Assembly: GCF_029626145.1 (NCBI RefSeq)
Contig: NZ_JARUBJ010000002.1
Location: forward strand, 5,491,501-5,555,500
Direction: 5' to 3'
Length of the DNA stretch: 64,000 nt
From: Micromonospora sp. WMMD961
Lineage (GTDB): Bacteria; Actinomycetota; Actinomycetes; Mycobacteriales; Micromonosporaceae
Each line of letters opens with the position of its first letter. Within the stretch, counting starts at the first letter, position 1. Below the pieces are notes generated by a model. The model worked only from the letters and a program-made list of their open reading frames with translations. It was not told the DNA's origin and ran no database searches. Made by a program: the position numbers and the translations under genes. Positions 15,961 to 24,987 of the stretch are shown in pieces.

Positions 15961-17754
15961 GTGGACGTCGACGCCGGACACGGCGCCGCCCTGGGGGGCG
16001 CCCTTCCGACACAGCCGGGTGAGCTGCCGCTCGCCCGCCGGCTGCGGTCGTTGCTCAGCTGGCCGACCACCGACTCCGACCCGGTCACCCACCTGGTGCG
16101 CACCCACCGGAGCATCCACGCCGGCACCGACCCCGCGGTGCTGCGCCGGGCCTACACGATCGCGGAGAACATGCACCGCGGGCAGTTCCGCAAGAGCGGG
16201 GAACCGTACATCACCCACCCCCTCGCGGTGGCGCAGATCTGCGCCGAGCTGGGCATGGACTCCACCACCCTGGTCGCGGCGCTGCTGCACGACACCGTGG
16301 AGGACACCCGCTACACCCTCCAGGCGCTCTCCGAGGACTTCGGCGGCGAGGTGGCCCACCTGGTCGACGGGGTGACCAAGTTCGACAAGGCGTTCTACGG
16401 CAAGGCCGCCGAGGCGGAGACGATCCGCAAGATGATCGTGGCGGCCGCGAAGGACGTCCGGGTGCTGATCATCAAGCTGGCCGACCGGCTGCACAACATG
16501 CGCACCCTCGGGGTGCGCTCGGCGTCCTCCCGGGAACGCATCGCCCGCAAGACCCAGGAGGTGTTGGTCCCGCTCTGTGACCGGCTCGGCATCCAGACCC
16601 TCAAGCGCGAGCTGGACGACGTGGTGCTGCTGCACCTCGAGCCCGACGAGCACGCCCGGCTGGCCCGGCACGTGCACGACCGGCCGGGATGGGACGCGTA
16701 CCTCGACTCGGTGGTCACCCGGGCCCGGGTGTCGCTGAAACGCAGCCGGGTCGACGCCGAGGTGAGCCCTCGTCCCCGGCACCTCTACTCGATCTGGAAG
16801 GACACCATCGCCGGCAACCACACCGCTCCGTACGACCTGCCCCGCATCGTGGTGGTGGTCGACGGCCCGGCGACCGACTGTTACGCCGCGTTGGGCGCGA
16901 TCCACGGCACGTGGCGACCGATCCCCGGCCGCTTCAAGGACTTCATCGCCTCACCGAAGAACAACCTCTACCGGTCGCTGCACACGAGCGTCTGCGGCCC
17001 GCAGGACCGCACGGTCGAGGTGCTGATCCGCACCGAGGAGATGCACCGCTCGGCCGAGTACGGCATCGCCGCCGACTTCCGCTTCCCGCGCTCGGGCAGC
17101 GGCAGCGCGGCGGCCCGCGCCGAGCAGTTGGACTGGCTGCGCCGGGTGCTCGACTGGGAGCCGGACGCCGCCGACCCGGCACAGTTCTACGAGTCGCTGC
17201 GCTGCGACCTCGCCGAGGGCCAGATCCAGGTCTTCGCCGACGGGCAGCAGGTCGTGCTGCCGGCCGGCGCGACCCCCGTCGACCTGGCCTACGAGCTGGG
17301 CAACGAGCGGGGCGACCACTGCCTCGCCGCCCGGATCAACGGTCGGCTGGCCCCGCTGAGCTCGGAGCTGGACGAGGGCGACGTGGTGGAGATCTTCACC
17401 GAGAGCGACGGCGACAACGGGTTCGAGGCCGGGGTGGCGCCGCGCGGCCCCCGCCGGGAGTGGCTGAGTTTCGTCAAGTCGCCGCACGCGCAGATGCAGA
17501 TCAACAGGTGGTTCGCCGAGCACACCGAGCCGGGCATCACGATCAGCGACAAGGTCCGCCTCGGGCGGGCCACCATCGGGCTCGCCCTGCGTCAGCACAA
17601 CCGTGGCCTCGCCAGTGACCTGCCACTGTTGCGCCTCTCCGAGGAGCTGGGCTACCCCGACCTGGAGACCCTGCTGGTCGCGGTCTTCGACCGGGTGATC
17701 GAACCGGACACCGTGGTACGCCAGCTCATCGACCTGGTCGACCATCGACAGTGA
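15961..17754 (+). CDS. RelA/SpoT homologue, (p)ppGpp hydrolase/synthetase without ACT domain (RshA-like)
   Basis: A 597-residue alarmone enzyme. The HD hydrolase domain keeps the HDxxED motif (His110-Asp115, HDTVEDT) and LADRLHNMRTL. The synthetase domain shows RFKD at 324-327 (the RxKD charge pattern of bifunctional enzymes), NLYRSLHTSV and EVLIRTEEMHRSAEYGIA. The segment before it (PYDLPRIVVVVDG) diverges from the usual DLxGVRI. A TGS domain lies at about 422-485 (IQVFADGQQVVLPAGATPVDLAYELG). The protein ends about 110 residues later without an ACT domain, so it is shorter than the main actinobacterial Rel (about 790). Streptomyces carries such a second homologue (RshA). GTG 15961 is chosen because AGGAGG lies 8 nt upstream. 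An upstream GTG at 15922 lacks a site. Confidence 0.88.
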   Translation: MDVDAGHGAALGGALPTQPGELPLARRLRSLLSWPTTDSDPVTHLVRTHRSIHAGTDPAVLRRAYTIAENMHRGQFRKSGEPYITHPLAVAQICAELGMDSTTLVAALLHDTVEDTRYTLQALSEDFGGEVAHLVDGVTKFDKAFYGKAAEAETIRKMIVAAAKDVRVLIIKLADRLHNMRTLGVRSASSRERIARKTQEVLVPLCDRLGIQTLKRELDDVVLLHLEPDEHARLARHVHDRPGWDAYLDSVVTRARVSLKRSRVDAEVSPRPRHLYSIWKDTIAGNHTAPYDLPRIVVVVDGPATDCYAALGAIHGTWRPIPGRFKDFIASPKNNLYRSLHTSVCGPQDRTVEVLIRTEEMHRSAEYGIAADFRFPRSGSGSAAARAEQLDWLRRVLDWEPDAADPAQFYESLRCDLAEGQIQVFADGQQVVLPAGATPVDLAYELGNERGDHCLAARINGRLAPLSSELDEGDVVEIFTESDGDNGFEAGVAPRGPRREWLSFVKSPHAQMQINRWFAEHTEPGITISDKVRLGRATIGLALRQHNRGLASDLPLLRLSEELGYPDLETLLVAVFDRVIEPDTVVRQLIDLVDHRQ

Positions 17755-17795
17755 CCGGGCCAGCCCCGGCGCGTCCGAGCGACATTCGTGACCAC

Positions 17796-17801
17796 TAGCC
17801 T
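17796..17801 (+). promoter_or_regulatory. -10 box TAGCCT, leaderless promoter of the Nudix gene
   Basis: TAGCCT plus 6 nt reaches ATG 17808. It lies in the 53-nt gap after the RelA/SpoT-like gene. Confidence 0.6.
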
Positions 17802-17807
17802 GGAGTC

Positions 17808-18350
17808 ATGATCCCCCGCTCCCGCGCCACCGGTCGGGCCATCTTCTACCAGGCCTTCTACCGAATGCCGCTGCCGGTGCGTCGGCGCCTGGTCCGGCTG
17901 GCCGTGCCCAAGTACATCGTCGGCGCGGTCACCCTGGTCCGCGACGCCGAGGCGACCGGCGCGGGCCGGCTGCTGATGCTGCGCCAGCCGCCGGGCAAGG
18001 GTTGGTCACTCCCCGCCGGCCTGCTCAATCGCGGCGAGCCCCCGGTGGTGGGAGCGGCCCGCGAGCTGTTCGAGGAATCCGGCATCCGGCTTCCCCCGTC
18101 GCGGCTGCGCCCGGCGGCACCGAACGCGATCGTGCACGCCAAGGGCTGGGTGGACATGGTCTTCGAGACCGAGGTGCCCGCGTCCACCACCGAGTTGGCG
18201 GTCGACGGCGCGGAGGTCTTCGAGGCCGCCTGGCACCCGCTGGACGACCTGCCCAAGCTGACCTGGCCGACCGCCCGGCTGCTCGCCTACTACGACATCG
18301 GGCCGCTGGCCGGGCAGTTCCCGCCACCGGTCCCGGACGATCTGCCGTGA
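17808..18350 (+). CDS. Nudix hydrolase
   Basis: A 180-residue protein with a complete Nudix box (GX5EX7REUXEEXGU): GLLNRGEPPVVGAARELFEE followed by SGI. The signature is preceded by KGWSLPAG. Nudix enzymes split nucleoside diphosphates linked to another group, such as oxidised nucleotides, NADH, ADP-ribose or sugar nucleotides. The 36 residues before the domain are basic and may bind a partner. The last codons overlap the GTG of the nucleotidyltransferase gene (GTGA), so the two are one operon. A sugar-nucleotide substrate is therefore plausible but unproven. Confidence 0.9.
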   Translation: MIPRSRATGRAIFYQAFYRMPLPVRRRLVRLAVPKYIVGAVTLVRDAEATGAGRLLMLRQPPGKGWSLPAGLLNRGEPPVVGAARELFEESGIRLPPSRLRPAAPNAIVHAKGWVDMVFETEVPASTTELAVDGAEVFEAAWHPLDDLPKLTWPTARLLAYYDIGPLAGQFPPPVPDDLP

Positions 18351-19216
18351 CCGGCGGGGCCGGCGTTCCAGCGGAGCTGTGCGCGGTCGTGCTCGCCGCC
18401 GGCGAGGGCACCCGACTGCGCCCGCTCACCGAACGGGTCCCCAAGGCGCTCTGCCCGGTGGGCAACGTGCCACTGCTCGACCGCGTGTTGGCCCGGCTGG
18501 CCGGGCTCGGTCTGAGCAGTCCCGACCGGGTCGCGGTGAACGCCTGCTACCTCGGCGACCAGGTGGTCGCGCACGTCGGTCACCGCACGCACCTGTCCGT
18601 CGAGCCGGGCGACCCGCTGGGCACTGCGGGCGGGGTGGCCAACCTGCGGGACTGGATCGACGGGCGGCCGGTGCTGGTCGGCAACGCCGACGCGTACCTC
18701 GCCGATCCGGTGGCCGCGCCCGGCCCGGACGTGGCCGCCCTGCTCGACGGCTGGGACGGGCGCACCGTTCGCCTGCTGGGGCAGCCCGCGGCGAACCCGA
18801 CGGCGCCGGGCACCTTCGACGGGCACTGCTTCACCGGCTTCTCGCTGTTGCCCTGGCGACTGGTCCGTGACCTGCCGGTGGTCGTGTCCGACCTGGTCCG
18901 TGCCGTCTGGCGTCCGGCGGAGGCGGCGGACGCCCTGGAGGTGGTGCCCTACCCGGGCGCCTTCTTCGACACCGGCACGCCGGCCGACTACCTGGCGGCC
19001 AACCTGCACGCCGCGGCCGGCGGCAGCCTCGTCGACCCCTCGGCGACGGTCACCGGCCGCTGCGTGGAGTCGGTGATCGGCGCGGACGCGCGGGTCGACG
19101 GCGACGTGCTGCGCACAGTGGTGTGGCCGGGCGCGACGGTACGTGCCGGGGAACGGCTGGTCGACGTCATCCGGTTCGGCAACGACCGCACCCTGCCCGC
19201 CACGGCACACGGGTGA
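18347..19216 (+). CDS. Sugar-phosphate nucleotidyltransferase (NTP_transferase family)
   Basis: A 289-residue nucleotidyltransferase. The pyrophosphorylase loop is AVVLAAGEGTRLRPLTERVP followed by KAL, with later LGTAGGVANL, the metal-site NADAYL and FFDTGTPADYLAANL. The C-terminal 60 residues look like a short left-handed beta-helix (VDPSATVTGRCVESVIGADA). This is the fold of mannose-1-phosphate guanylyltransferase and glucose-1-phosphate thymidylyl- or uridylyltransferases. It is shorter than typical ManC or GlmU. The start overlaps the Nudix stop by 4 nt. GDP-mannose supply to the PIM pathway is an attractive guess only. Confidence 0.88.
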   Translation: MTGGAGVPAELCAVVLAAGEGTRLRPLTERVPKALCPVGNVPLLDRVLARLAGLGLSSPDRVAVNACYLGDQVVAHVGHRTHLSVEPGDPLGTAGGVANLRDWIDGRPVLVGNADAYLADPVAAPGPDVAALLDGWDGRTVRLLGQPAANPTAPGTFDGHCFTGFSLLPWRLVRDLPVVVSDLVRAVWRPAEAADALEVVPYPGAFFDTGTPADYLAANLHAAAGGSLVDPSATVTGRCVESVIGADARVDGDVLRTVVWPGATVRAGERLVDVIRFGNDRTLPATAHG

Positions 19217-19292
19217 CCGCGCCACGGCACACGGGTGACTGCGCTCCCCGAACCGGACCGGCGGCCCTCGCTCGGCAGGGCCGGAAAACATC

Positions 19293-19298
19293 TAGCAT
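19293..19298 (+). promoter_or_regulatory. -10 box TAGCAT of the Lrp ligand-domain gene
   Basis: TAGCAT lies 33 nt before the GTG start and predicts a leader of about 27 nt containing the ribosome site GGAGAG. Confidence 0.45.
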
Positions 19299-19331
19299 GA
19301 GCGACGACGCCGACGAACGGAGAGATGTCCC

Positions 19332-19619
19332 GTGATCACCGCGATCGTGCTGATCGACTGCGCCACCGACGCGATCCCCGAGGTGGCCGAGACCCTGGCC
19401 AACCTCCCCGGCGTGAGCGAGGTCTACTCGGTGGCCGGGCACGTCGACCTCATCGCCATCGTCCGGGTCCGCGAGTTCGACCAGATCGCCCAGGTCATCG
19501 CGGGCAGCATCTCCAAGGTGCCGGGCGTGCTCAACACCGAGTCGCACATCGCGTTCCGCGCGTACTCCCAGCACGACCTGGAGGAGGCGTTCGCGATCGG
19601 CCTGGCCAGCGCCGACTGA
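19332..19619 (+). CDS. Stand-alone Lrp/AsnC ligand-binding (RAM) domain protein
   Basis: A 95-residue protein that is only the AsnC_trans_reg (RAM) domain: ITAIVLIDCATDAIPEVAET at the start, then VYSVAGHVDLIAIVRVREFD and PGVLNTESHIAF. There is no helix-turn-helix. Such small domains form decameric or octameric rings that bind amino acids and may modulate full-length Lrp regulators. Start GTG has GGAGAG upstream. Immediately downstream lies a strong hairpin. The ligand is unknown. Confidence 0.9.
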   Translation: MITAIVLIDCATDAIPEVAETLANLPGVSEVYSVAGHVDLIAIVRVREFDQIAQVIAGSISKVPGVLNTESHIAFRAYSQHDLEEAFAIGLASAD

Positions 19620-19661
19620 CCCGCCCCTACCGTTCCAGGCCGGGGTTCACCGCACGCACGG

Positions 19662-19692
19662 CGGCCGGTCCACCGCTCGGGTGGACCGGCCG
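19662..19692. terminator. Strong hairpin between convergent genes
   Basis: Perfect 13-bp arms (19662-19674 and 19680-19692) enclose a 5-nt loop, between the Lrp-domain gene (plus) and the DUF4142 gene (minus). It is a likely bidirectional terminator. Confidence 0.75.
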
Positions 19693-19707
19693 TCTGCTGT
19701 CGCTACG

Positions 19708-20397
19708 TCAGCTCTCGCTGGGAGCCGGCGTTTCGGTGGTGCCGCCGCCCGGTGCCGGGGACTCGGTGTTGCCACCCGGAGCCGGCGACTCGGTGCCGGT
19801 GCCGCCCGGAGCCGGCGACTCAGTGCCGGTGCCACCCGGGCTGGGCGTACCGCTGGCGCTGGTCTGCGGAACCGGGATGCCCAACTGGTTGGCGAGCTGC
19901 ACCAGCTCGTCGTAGTGCGCCTGCAGCGTCGGCAGGGCGGTCTGGGCCAACTGGACCACCGACTGCTCGGAGCCCTGCGAGATCTCCGTCTGGGTGGCCT
20001 GGATGGCCTGGACATGACCAGCCAGCTCACTGGTCACCCAGAGCCGGTCGAACTCCGCACCACTGGCGTTGTTCAGCTGGTCGATGACCGCCTGCTGATC
20101 GGCGGTGGGCTCGTTCGGCAGCTCCACGTTGAGCTGGGACGCGGTCTGCTGCACGGTCTGGTCCAGCTGGGTGTGGTCGGTCTTGAACATCGCACCCAGG
20201 TCCTTGACCCCCTGGTTCTGGCCCTTCTGCTGGGCCAGGTCACCGGCGGTGATCTCGAACAGGTTGACCTGGTGAACCGCCTGCAGGTACTGGGTGTCCT
20301 GCGTCGACGGCTGTGCCGCAGCCTGCGCGGCCGCGGCCGGCGCGACACCGACCAGTACCAGCGCGGCCAACAGGCCGAGGCGTTTGATACCCAACAT
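19708..20397 (-). CDS. Secreted DUF4142 protein with Pro/Gly-rich C-terminal repeats
   Basis: A 229-residue exported protein. Residues 1-27 are a signal peptide (GIKRLGLLAALVLVGVAPAA, then AAAQAAA). Residues about 34-180 form the helical, ferritin-like DUF4142 domain (TQYLQAVHQVNLFEITAGDL, AELAGH-like segment SELAGHVQAI). The last 50 residues are a low-complexity tail built from ESPAPGGTGT-type units, with 30-bp DNA repeats at about 19779-19838. A DUF4142 function is not established, and envelope stress has been suggested for some members. The ATG at 20397 has a purine-rich site (AAGGGGGGGAAGC) and starts the signal peptide. A longer in-frame extension upstream is rejected. Confidence 0.87.
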   Translation of the reverse strand: MLGIKRLGLLAALVLVGVAPAAAAQAAAQPSTQDTQYLQAVHQVNLFEITAGDLAQQKGQNQGVKDLGAMFKTDHTQLDQTVQQTASQLNVELPNEPTADQQAVIDQLNNASGAEFDRLWVTSELAGHVQAIQATQTEISQGSEQSVVQLAQTALPTLQAHYDELVQLANQLGIPVPQTSASGTPSPGGTGTESPAPGGTGTESPAPGGNTESPAPGGGTTETPAPSES

Positions 20398-20591
20398 GCT
20401 TCCCCCCCTTGAGACGTTGGACCGCACGCATACCCGGCTCACCGGGGTTATTCCTGCGATCACCCGTCGCGCGGGCTCGACCGGTCTGAGCGTGGCCGCC
20501 CGACTCCGCCTCGGAAGGGCCGTGGGATGCGGAAACGACGTGACGCCCGCCGGAAATCCGGCGGGCGTCACGTAACGGTGCGATCGGGTGA

Positions 20592-22223
20592 TCAGCGGCG
20601 GCTCTCGCCGCTGCCGATCTCCTCGCGCTCGGGCCGGGCCTCGACCGGCGGGTGCCCCGGCGAGACCGGCGCCTCGACCGGCTTCTCGATCGGGTAGAAG
20701 AAGCCCCGGATGGCCGGCCCGAGGGCACCCAACCGGTTCATCTTCTTCGGTACGACCCAGCCGACGTACTCCAGCTCGCCGTGACCGTCCGCGTGCCCGT
20801 TCGACGCGCTGAGCGGCTGGTGCACCTCGACGAACCGGCCGTCCGGCAGACGCCGGATGATGCCGGTCTCCACGCCGTGCGCGAGCACCTCCCGGTCGTG
20901 CTGCTGCAGACCCAGGCAGAGCCGGTAGGTGACGTAGTACGCCAGCGGTGGGAGCACCAGCAGACCGATCCGGCCGGCCCAGGTCATCGCGTTCAAACTG
21001 ATCTGGAACTTGTCGGCGATCACGTCGTTGGCGCCGGAGAGCGTCAACACGACGTAGAACGCGACGGCCATCGCGCCGACGGCGGTACGGGCCGGAGCGT
21101 CCCGGGGCCGCTCGAGCAGGTTGTGGCTCTTGCGGTCCTTGAGCTGCCGGGCCTCCAGGAACGGGTACATCGTCGACAGGCCGACCAGGATGCCGGGCAG
21201 CACAACCGTGGGCCAGAACAGCGGCGGAATCACGTACCCGTCGCCGAGCGGGATATTGATCTCCCAGGCCGGCATGAGTCGGGTCGACCCGTCGAGGAAC
21301 ATGACGTACCAGTCAGGCTGGCTGGCGGCCGAGACCACCCACGCCTCGTACGGGCCGAACAGCCAGATCGGGTTGATCTGGAACAGACCGCCCATCAGCG
21401 CGATGACGCCGAAGACGACCATGAAGAAGCCGCCCTGCTTCAGCGCGTACCGCGGGAACATCCGCTCGCCGACCACGTTGTTGTTGGTCCGGCCGGGGCC
21501 GGGCCACTGGGTGTGCTTCTGCTTGAAGACCAGCCCCAGGTGGACGCTGATCAGCGCGACCAGCAGACCCGGGATGAGCAGCACGTGGGCGATGAAGAAC
21601 CGGCTGATGATGATCGTGCCCGGGAACTCGCCGCCGAAGACCGACGAGGTGACCCAGGAGCCGATCACCGGGATGGACAGCATGATCGCCGAGGCGATCC
21701 GCAGGCCGGTGCCGGAGAGGCCGTCGTCCGGCAGCGAGTAGCCGGTGAAGCCGGCCAGGAAGCCGACCCAGAACAGCAGCGAGCCGATGATCCAGTTGGT
21801 CTCACGCGGCTTGCGGAAGGCGCCGGTGAAGAAGACCCGCAGCATGTGCACGACGATCGCGGCCATGAACAGCAGCGCCGCCCAGTGGTGCATCTGCCGC
21901 ATCACCAGACCACCGCGGACGTCGAACGAGATGTCCAGGCTGGAGGCGTACGCGGCGGACATCGGGGTGCCCTGCAACGGCGCGTAGCTGCCGTCGTAGA
22001 CCACCTCGGTCATCGCCGGCTCGAAGAAGAAGGTGAGGAACACACCGGTCAGCAGCAGCACGACGAACGAGAACAACGCGATCTCGCCGAGCAGGAAGGA
22101 CCAGTGGTCCGGGAAGACCTTGTTCAGCAGCTTGCGCAGCGGGGTGGCCACCGCGAAGCGGTCGTCCACTCCCACCGCGGCCTTGCCCGGCGTCGCCGCC
22201 AGGTCGAACTTACGACGCTTCAC
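20592..22223 (-). CDS. qcrB: Cytochrome bc1 complex cytochrome b subunit
   Basis: A 543-residue membrane protein of the actinobacterial quinol:cytochrome c reductase. Heme-ligand histidines lie in RQMHHWAALLFMAAIVVHML and in the later HVLLIPGLLVALISVH helix. The Qo-site motif appears as PDWY, and the C-terminal hydrophilic tail of about 120 residues is typical of actinobacterial QcrB. It oxidises menaquinol and passes electrons to QcrA and heme b. The GTG start overlaps the qcrA stop by 4 nt. It is the third gene of qcrC-qcrA-qcrB and is the known target family of Q203-like inhibitors in mycobacteria. Confidence 0.97.
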   Translation of the reverse strand: MKRRKFDLAATPGKAAVGVDDRFAVATPLRKLLNKVFPDHWSFLLGEIALFSFVVLLLTGVFLTFFFEPAMTEVVYDGSYAPLQGTPMSAAYASSLDISFDVRGGLVMRQMHHWAALLFMAAIVVHMLRVFFTGAFRKPRETNWIIGSLLFWVGFLAGFTGYSLPDDGLSGTGLRIASAIMLSIPVIGSWVTSSVFGGEFPGTIIISRFFIAHVLLIPGLLVALISVHLGLVFKQKHTQWPGPGRTNNNVVGERMFPRYALKQGGFFMVVFGVIALMGGLFQINPIWLFGPYEAWVVSAASQPDWYVMFLDGSTRLMPAWEINIPLGDGYVIPPLFWPTVVLPGILVGLSTMYPFLEARQLKDRKSHNLLERPRDAPARTAVGAMAVAFYVVLTLSGANDVIADKFQISLNAMTWAGRIGLLVLPPLAYYVTYRLCLGLQQHDREVLAHGVETGIIRRLPDGRFVEVHQPLSASNGHADGHGELEYVGWVVPKKMNRLGALGPAIRGFFYPIEKPVEAPVSPGHPPVEARPEREEIGSGESRR

Positions 22224-23308
22224 GGCCGCTCCCAGAAGTCAGGCCCGACAGTCTCGGTGTAGTCGGACTTCGCCACGAAGAAGCCCTCGGAGTCCACCTC
22301 GATCGGCAACTGCGGCAGCCGCCGGCTGGCAGGGCCGAAGACGGGCTTGGCGTTGTTGGTGATGAGGAACTGGGACTGGTGGCACGGGCAGAGCAGCCGG
22401 TTGGTCTGCTGCTCGTACAGGCTGGCCGGGCAGCCGGCGTGCGTGCAGATCTTGGAGAAGGCCGCGTAGTTGCCCCACATGTAGTCGCCGTGGCCGATGC
22501 TCTCGTTGGCCCGGCGCGACTCCTGCGCGTCCGAGTCGCGGAGGTGGATCAGCAGCGTCGGCGAGTCGGCGTGCTTGTTGCTCACGCCGTGATCGATGCC
22601 GGGGAAGACGGTCAGCTGACCACCGGCGCTGACGTCCGCCGGACGGACCGGACGACCGTCCTCGCGGACCAGGCGGATGCGCTCGCCGCCCTCGGCCGGG
22701 GCGAACCCGGTGGTGAACATCTGGTTGTTCTTGTGCGGGTTGGAGATCAGCCCACCGACCAGTGGCGCGGCGGCGACCGCGGCCACCGGCGCGAGACCGG
22801 CCAGCAGCGAGATGCCGAGCAGCGGGCGACGCTTCACACCCAGCTCGTCCGCCATGTAGAGCATGGTCTGGCCGGTGATGGTGCGGCCTTCCTCGTCCAC
22901 CTGGCCCTCGTGCCGGTCCTGGATCGAGACCTCCTTGGGCAGCAACTTCTTGCCCCAGGTCAGGATGCCGAAGCCGACGGCGAGCAACGCCACGCCGAGG
23001 GTGAACCCGAGCAGCGGGGTGTAGAACTTGTCGCCGCCCCGGCCCGCCTCGTACTGCCACGGCCACCAGATGTAGATGGCCAGGAAGGCGGTCGCGGCCA
23101 GACCGGTGATCAGGAAGAACCCGGCGACCACCCGGGTCAGCCGACGCTCCGCCTTGGTGCCGGGCAGCACCTGCGGCTCGTAGTGGACGATCTCGATGTC
23201 GTCCCGACGCGCACCCTCACGAACAATGTCGAACCGGGTGAGCTTGGGGTCGTTCACGTCGAGCGGCTCCCGGCCCTGCGGGGCCTGGTGCTCGGTGTGG
23301 GTGCTCAT
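22220..23308 (-). CDS. qcrA: Cytochrome bc1 complex Rieske iron-sulfur subunit
   Basis: A 362-residue protein, much longer than proteobacterial Rieske subunits but normal for actinobacteria. The N-terminal 75 residues are cytoplasmic, followed by three membrane helices (at about 80-100, 110-130 and 170-190). The C-terminal domain binds the 2Fe-2S cluster with CTHAGC and CPCH. It takes an electron from menaquinol at the Qo site and passes it to the QcrC hemes. It overlaps qcrB by 4 nt and lies 64 nt after qcrC. Confidence 0.97.
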   Translation of the reverse strand: MSTHTEHQAPQGREPLDVNDPKLTRFDIVREGARRDDIEIVHYEPQVLPGTKAERRLTRVVAGFFLITGLAATAFLAIYIWWPWQYEAGRGGDKFYTPLLGFTLGVALLAVGFGILTWGKKLLPKEVSIQDRHEGQVDEEGRTITGQTMLYMADELGVKRRPLLGISLLAGLAPVAAVAAAPLVGGLISNPHKNNQMFTTGFAPAEGGERIRLVREDGRPVRPADVSAGGQLTVFPGIDHGVSNKHADSPTLLIHLRDSDAQESRRANESIGHGDYMWGNYAAFSKICTHAGCPASLYEQQTNRLLCPCHQSQFLITNNAKPVFGPASRRLPQLPIEVDSEGFFVAKSDYTETVGPDFWERP

Positions 23309-23372
23309 GCCGTCACCTCGCTACGGGTGGTGCCGAGCGGCACCACGGCGCTGAAACTGAGTATCCGCTCGG

Positions 23373-24209
23373 TCACGACTTGCCTGCAATCCACAGGCTG
23401 GCGAAGACGAGCGCCACGATGCCGACCAGGAAGATCGCCAGGCCCTCGGTGGAGGGGCCGTACCGCCCGAGGTTGAACCCACCCGGGTCCTGGTCGTGCT
23501 TCAACGTCTCCTGGATGTAGGCGATGATGTCGGCCTTCTGCTCCGGCCGGAGCTGGTTGTCGCCGAACACCGGCATGTTCTGCGGGCCGCTCAGCATCGC
23601 CGCGTAGATCTGACGGTCGGTCGCGGGGTGCAGGCTCGGGGCGAACTTGCCCGAGGAGAGCGCGCCGCCGCCACCACCGAAGGCGTGGCACTGCGAGCAG
23701 TTGATCCGGAACAGCTCACCGCCGGCCGCGATGTTGCCGTCCTCGCGGAGGTCGTCGCCGTCCGGCACGACCGGGCCGCCACCCAGCTCCTGGATGTACT
23801 GGGCCAGCTGACGGGTCTGCTCGTCGGTGAAGACCGGCGGCTTGCGGTGCGCCTGGGCCTCCTGGCGGGCCAGCGGCATGCGCCCGGAGCTGACCTGGAA
23901 CTCGACCGATGCCGCGCCGACGCCGATCAGGCTCGGCCCGCGGCCCTCGACACCCTGGGCGTTGCGACCGTGACAGGTCACGCAGCTCACGTCGAACAGC
24001 GCCTTGCCCTCGGCTGCGGCGCCGGTCAGCTGCGGGTTGTCCTGCGCCTGGGCACCGGGGGCGAAGACGGTGTAGGCGCCGCCGGCGAGCATCAGCGCGG
24101 CGATCAGCCGGACCGCGGCACCCAGCCGGCGGCGGCCCCTGCTGCGCGCGGCGGGCCGCTCGCGCAACCGCGCGAGCAGACCGCGTCGGCGGTCGTTGTC
24201 AGAAGTCAT
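23373..24209 (-). CDS. qcrC: Cytochrome bc1 complex diheme cytochrome c subunit
   Basis: A 278-residue exported subunit. An N-terminal signal anchor (RLIAALMLAGGAYTVFAPGA) is followed by two cytochrome c domains with heme motifs CVTCH and CSQCH, and each domain has a later axial Met region (GRMPLARQ, PQNMPVF). A C-terminal transmembrane helix (LAIFLVGIVALVFASLWIAG) holds it in the membrane. In actinobacteria this diheme c replaces soluble cytochrome c and hands electrons directly to CtaC of the aa3 oxidase in a supercomplex. It lies between ctaE and qcrA in the conserved order. Confidence 0.97.
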   Translation of the reverse strand: MTSDNDRRRGLLARLRERPAARSRGRRRLGAAVRLIAALMLAGGAYTVFAPGAQAQDNPQLTGAAAEGKALFDVSCVTCHGRNAQGVEGRGPSLIGVGAASVEFQVSSGRMPLARQEAQAHRKPPVFTDEQTRQLAQYIQELGGGPVVPDGDDLREDGNIAAGGELFRINCSQCHAFGGGGGALSSGKFAPSLHPATDRQIYAAMLSGPQNMPVFGDNQLRPEQKADIIAYIQETLKHDQDPGGFNLGRYGPSTEGLAIFLVGIVALVFASLWIAGKS

Positions 24210-24279
24210 GAGCGGTGTCCTTAACCGGTTGGACCTGTCTCAGGGGACGGAGCAGCAGCGCGGAACGTGACGCGCAAGA

Positions 24280-24879
24280 TCACTGAAGCCAGTAGATCAT
24301 GGCGTACAGCCCGATCCACACGACGTCGACGAAGTGCCAGTAGTACGACACGACGATCGCCGAGGTCGCCTGCGCCGGGGTGAACCGGCCCATGGTCGTG
24401 CGGACCATGAAGATGATGAAGGCGATCAGACCGCCGGTCACGTGCAGGCCGTGGAAGCCGGTGGTCAGGTAGAACACCGACCCGTAACCGTCTTCGTTGA
24501 TCTTGACGCCGTCGGCGACCAGGTGCCGGTACTCGTTCAGCTGGCCGAGCACGAAGATCAGGCCCATCACGAAGGTGACGGTGAACCAGCGCCGGAGCGC
24601 GTGCACGTCACCCTTCTCCGCCGCGAAGACGCCGAGCTGGCACGTCACCGAGGACAGCACCAGGATCACCGTGAAGGTGGTCGCGTACGGGATGTTCAGC
24701 GCCTCGGTGTGCTTCTCCCACTGCTCCGGCGCAGCCGCGCGGATGGAGAAGTACATCGCGAACAGCGCCGCGAAGAACATGAGTTCGCTGGAGAGCCACA
24801 CGATCGTCCCGACGCTGACCATGTTCGGTCGGGTCAGAGAGTGGATCCGGCTCTTGTCAATGGCTGGGGCCGCAGTCAC
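24280..24879 (-). CDS. ctaE: Cytochrome c oxidase subunit III
   Basis: A 199-residue protein with five hydrophobic helices, matching the short actinobacterial subunit III. Characteristic segments are VGTIVWLSSELMFFAALFAM, TTGFHGLHVTGGLIAF and the terminal YYWHFVDVVWIGLYAMIYWL. It stabilises subunit I of the aa3 oxidase. It is the first gene of ctaE-qcrC-qcrA-qcrB. The GTG start faces the CtaG-like gene across a 108-bp divergent region that must hold both promoters. Confidence 0.96.
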   Translation of the reverse strand: MTAAPAIDKSRIHSLTRPNMVSVGTIVWLSSELMFFAALFAMYFSIRAAAPEQWEKHTEALNIPYATTFTVILVLSSVTCQLGVFAAEKGDVHALRRWFTVTFVMGLIFVLGQLNEYRHLVADGVKINEDGYGSVFYLTTGFHGLHVTGGLIAFIIFMVRTTMGRFTPAQATSAIVVSYYWHFVDVVWIGLYAMIYWLQ

Positions 24880-24974
24880 GCCGTCATTATTGCCCCTGAC
24901 CGGGGCCGGCGATCAGCGGGGTGGCAAACCTGCGCCTTCCGTGGCCCGGGCGTCAGGGTCCGCTTCGCCTGGCC

Positions 24975-24980
24975 TAGCCT
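24975..24980 (+). promoter_or_regulatory. -10 box TAGCCT, leaderless promoter of the CtaG-like gene
   Basis: TAGCCT plus 7 nt reaches GTG 24988. The opposite strand of this 108-bp region must serve ctaE. Confidence 0.6.
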
Positions 24981-24987
24981 GAAAAGC

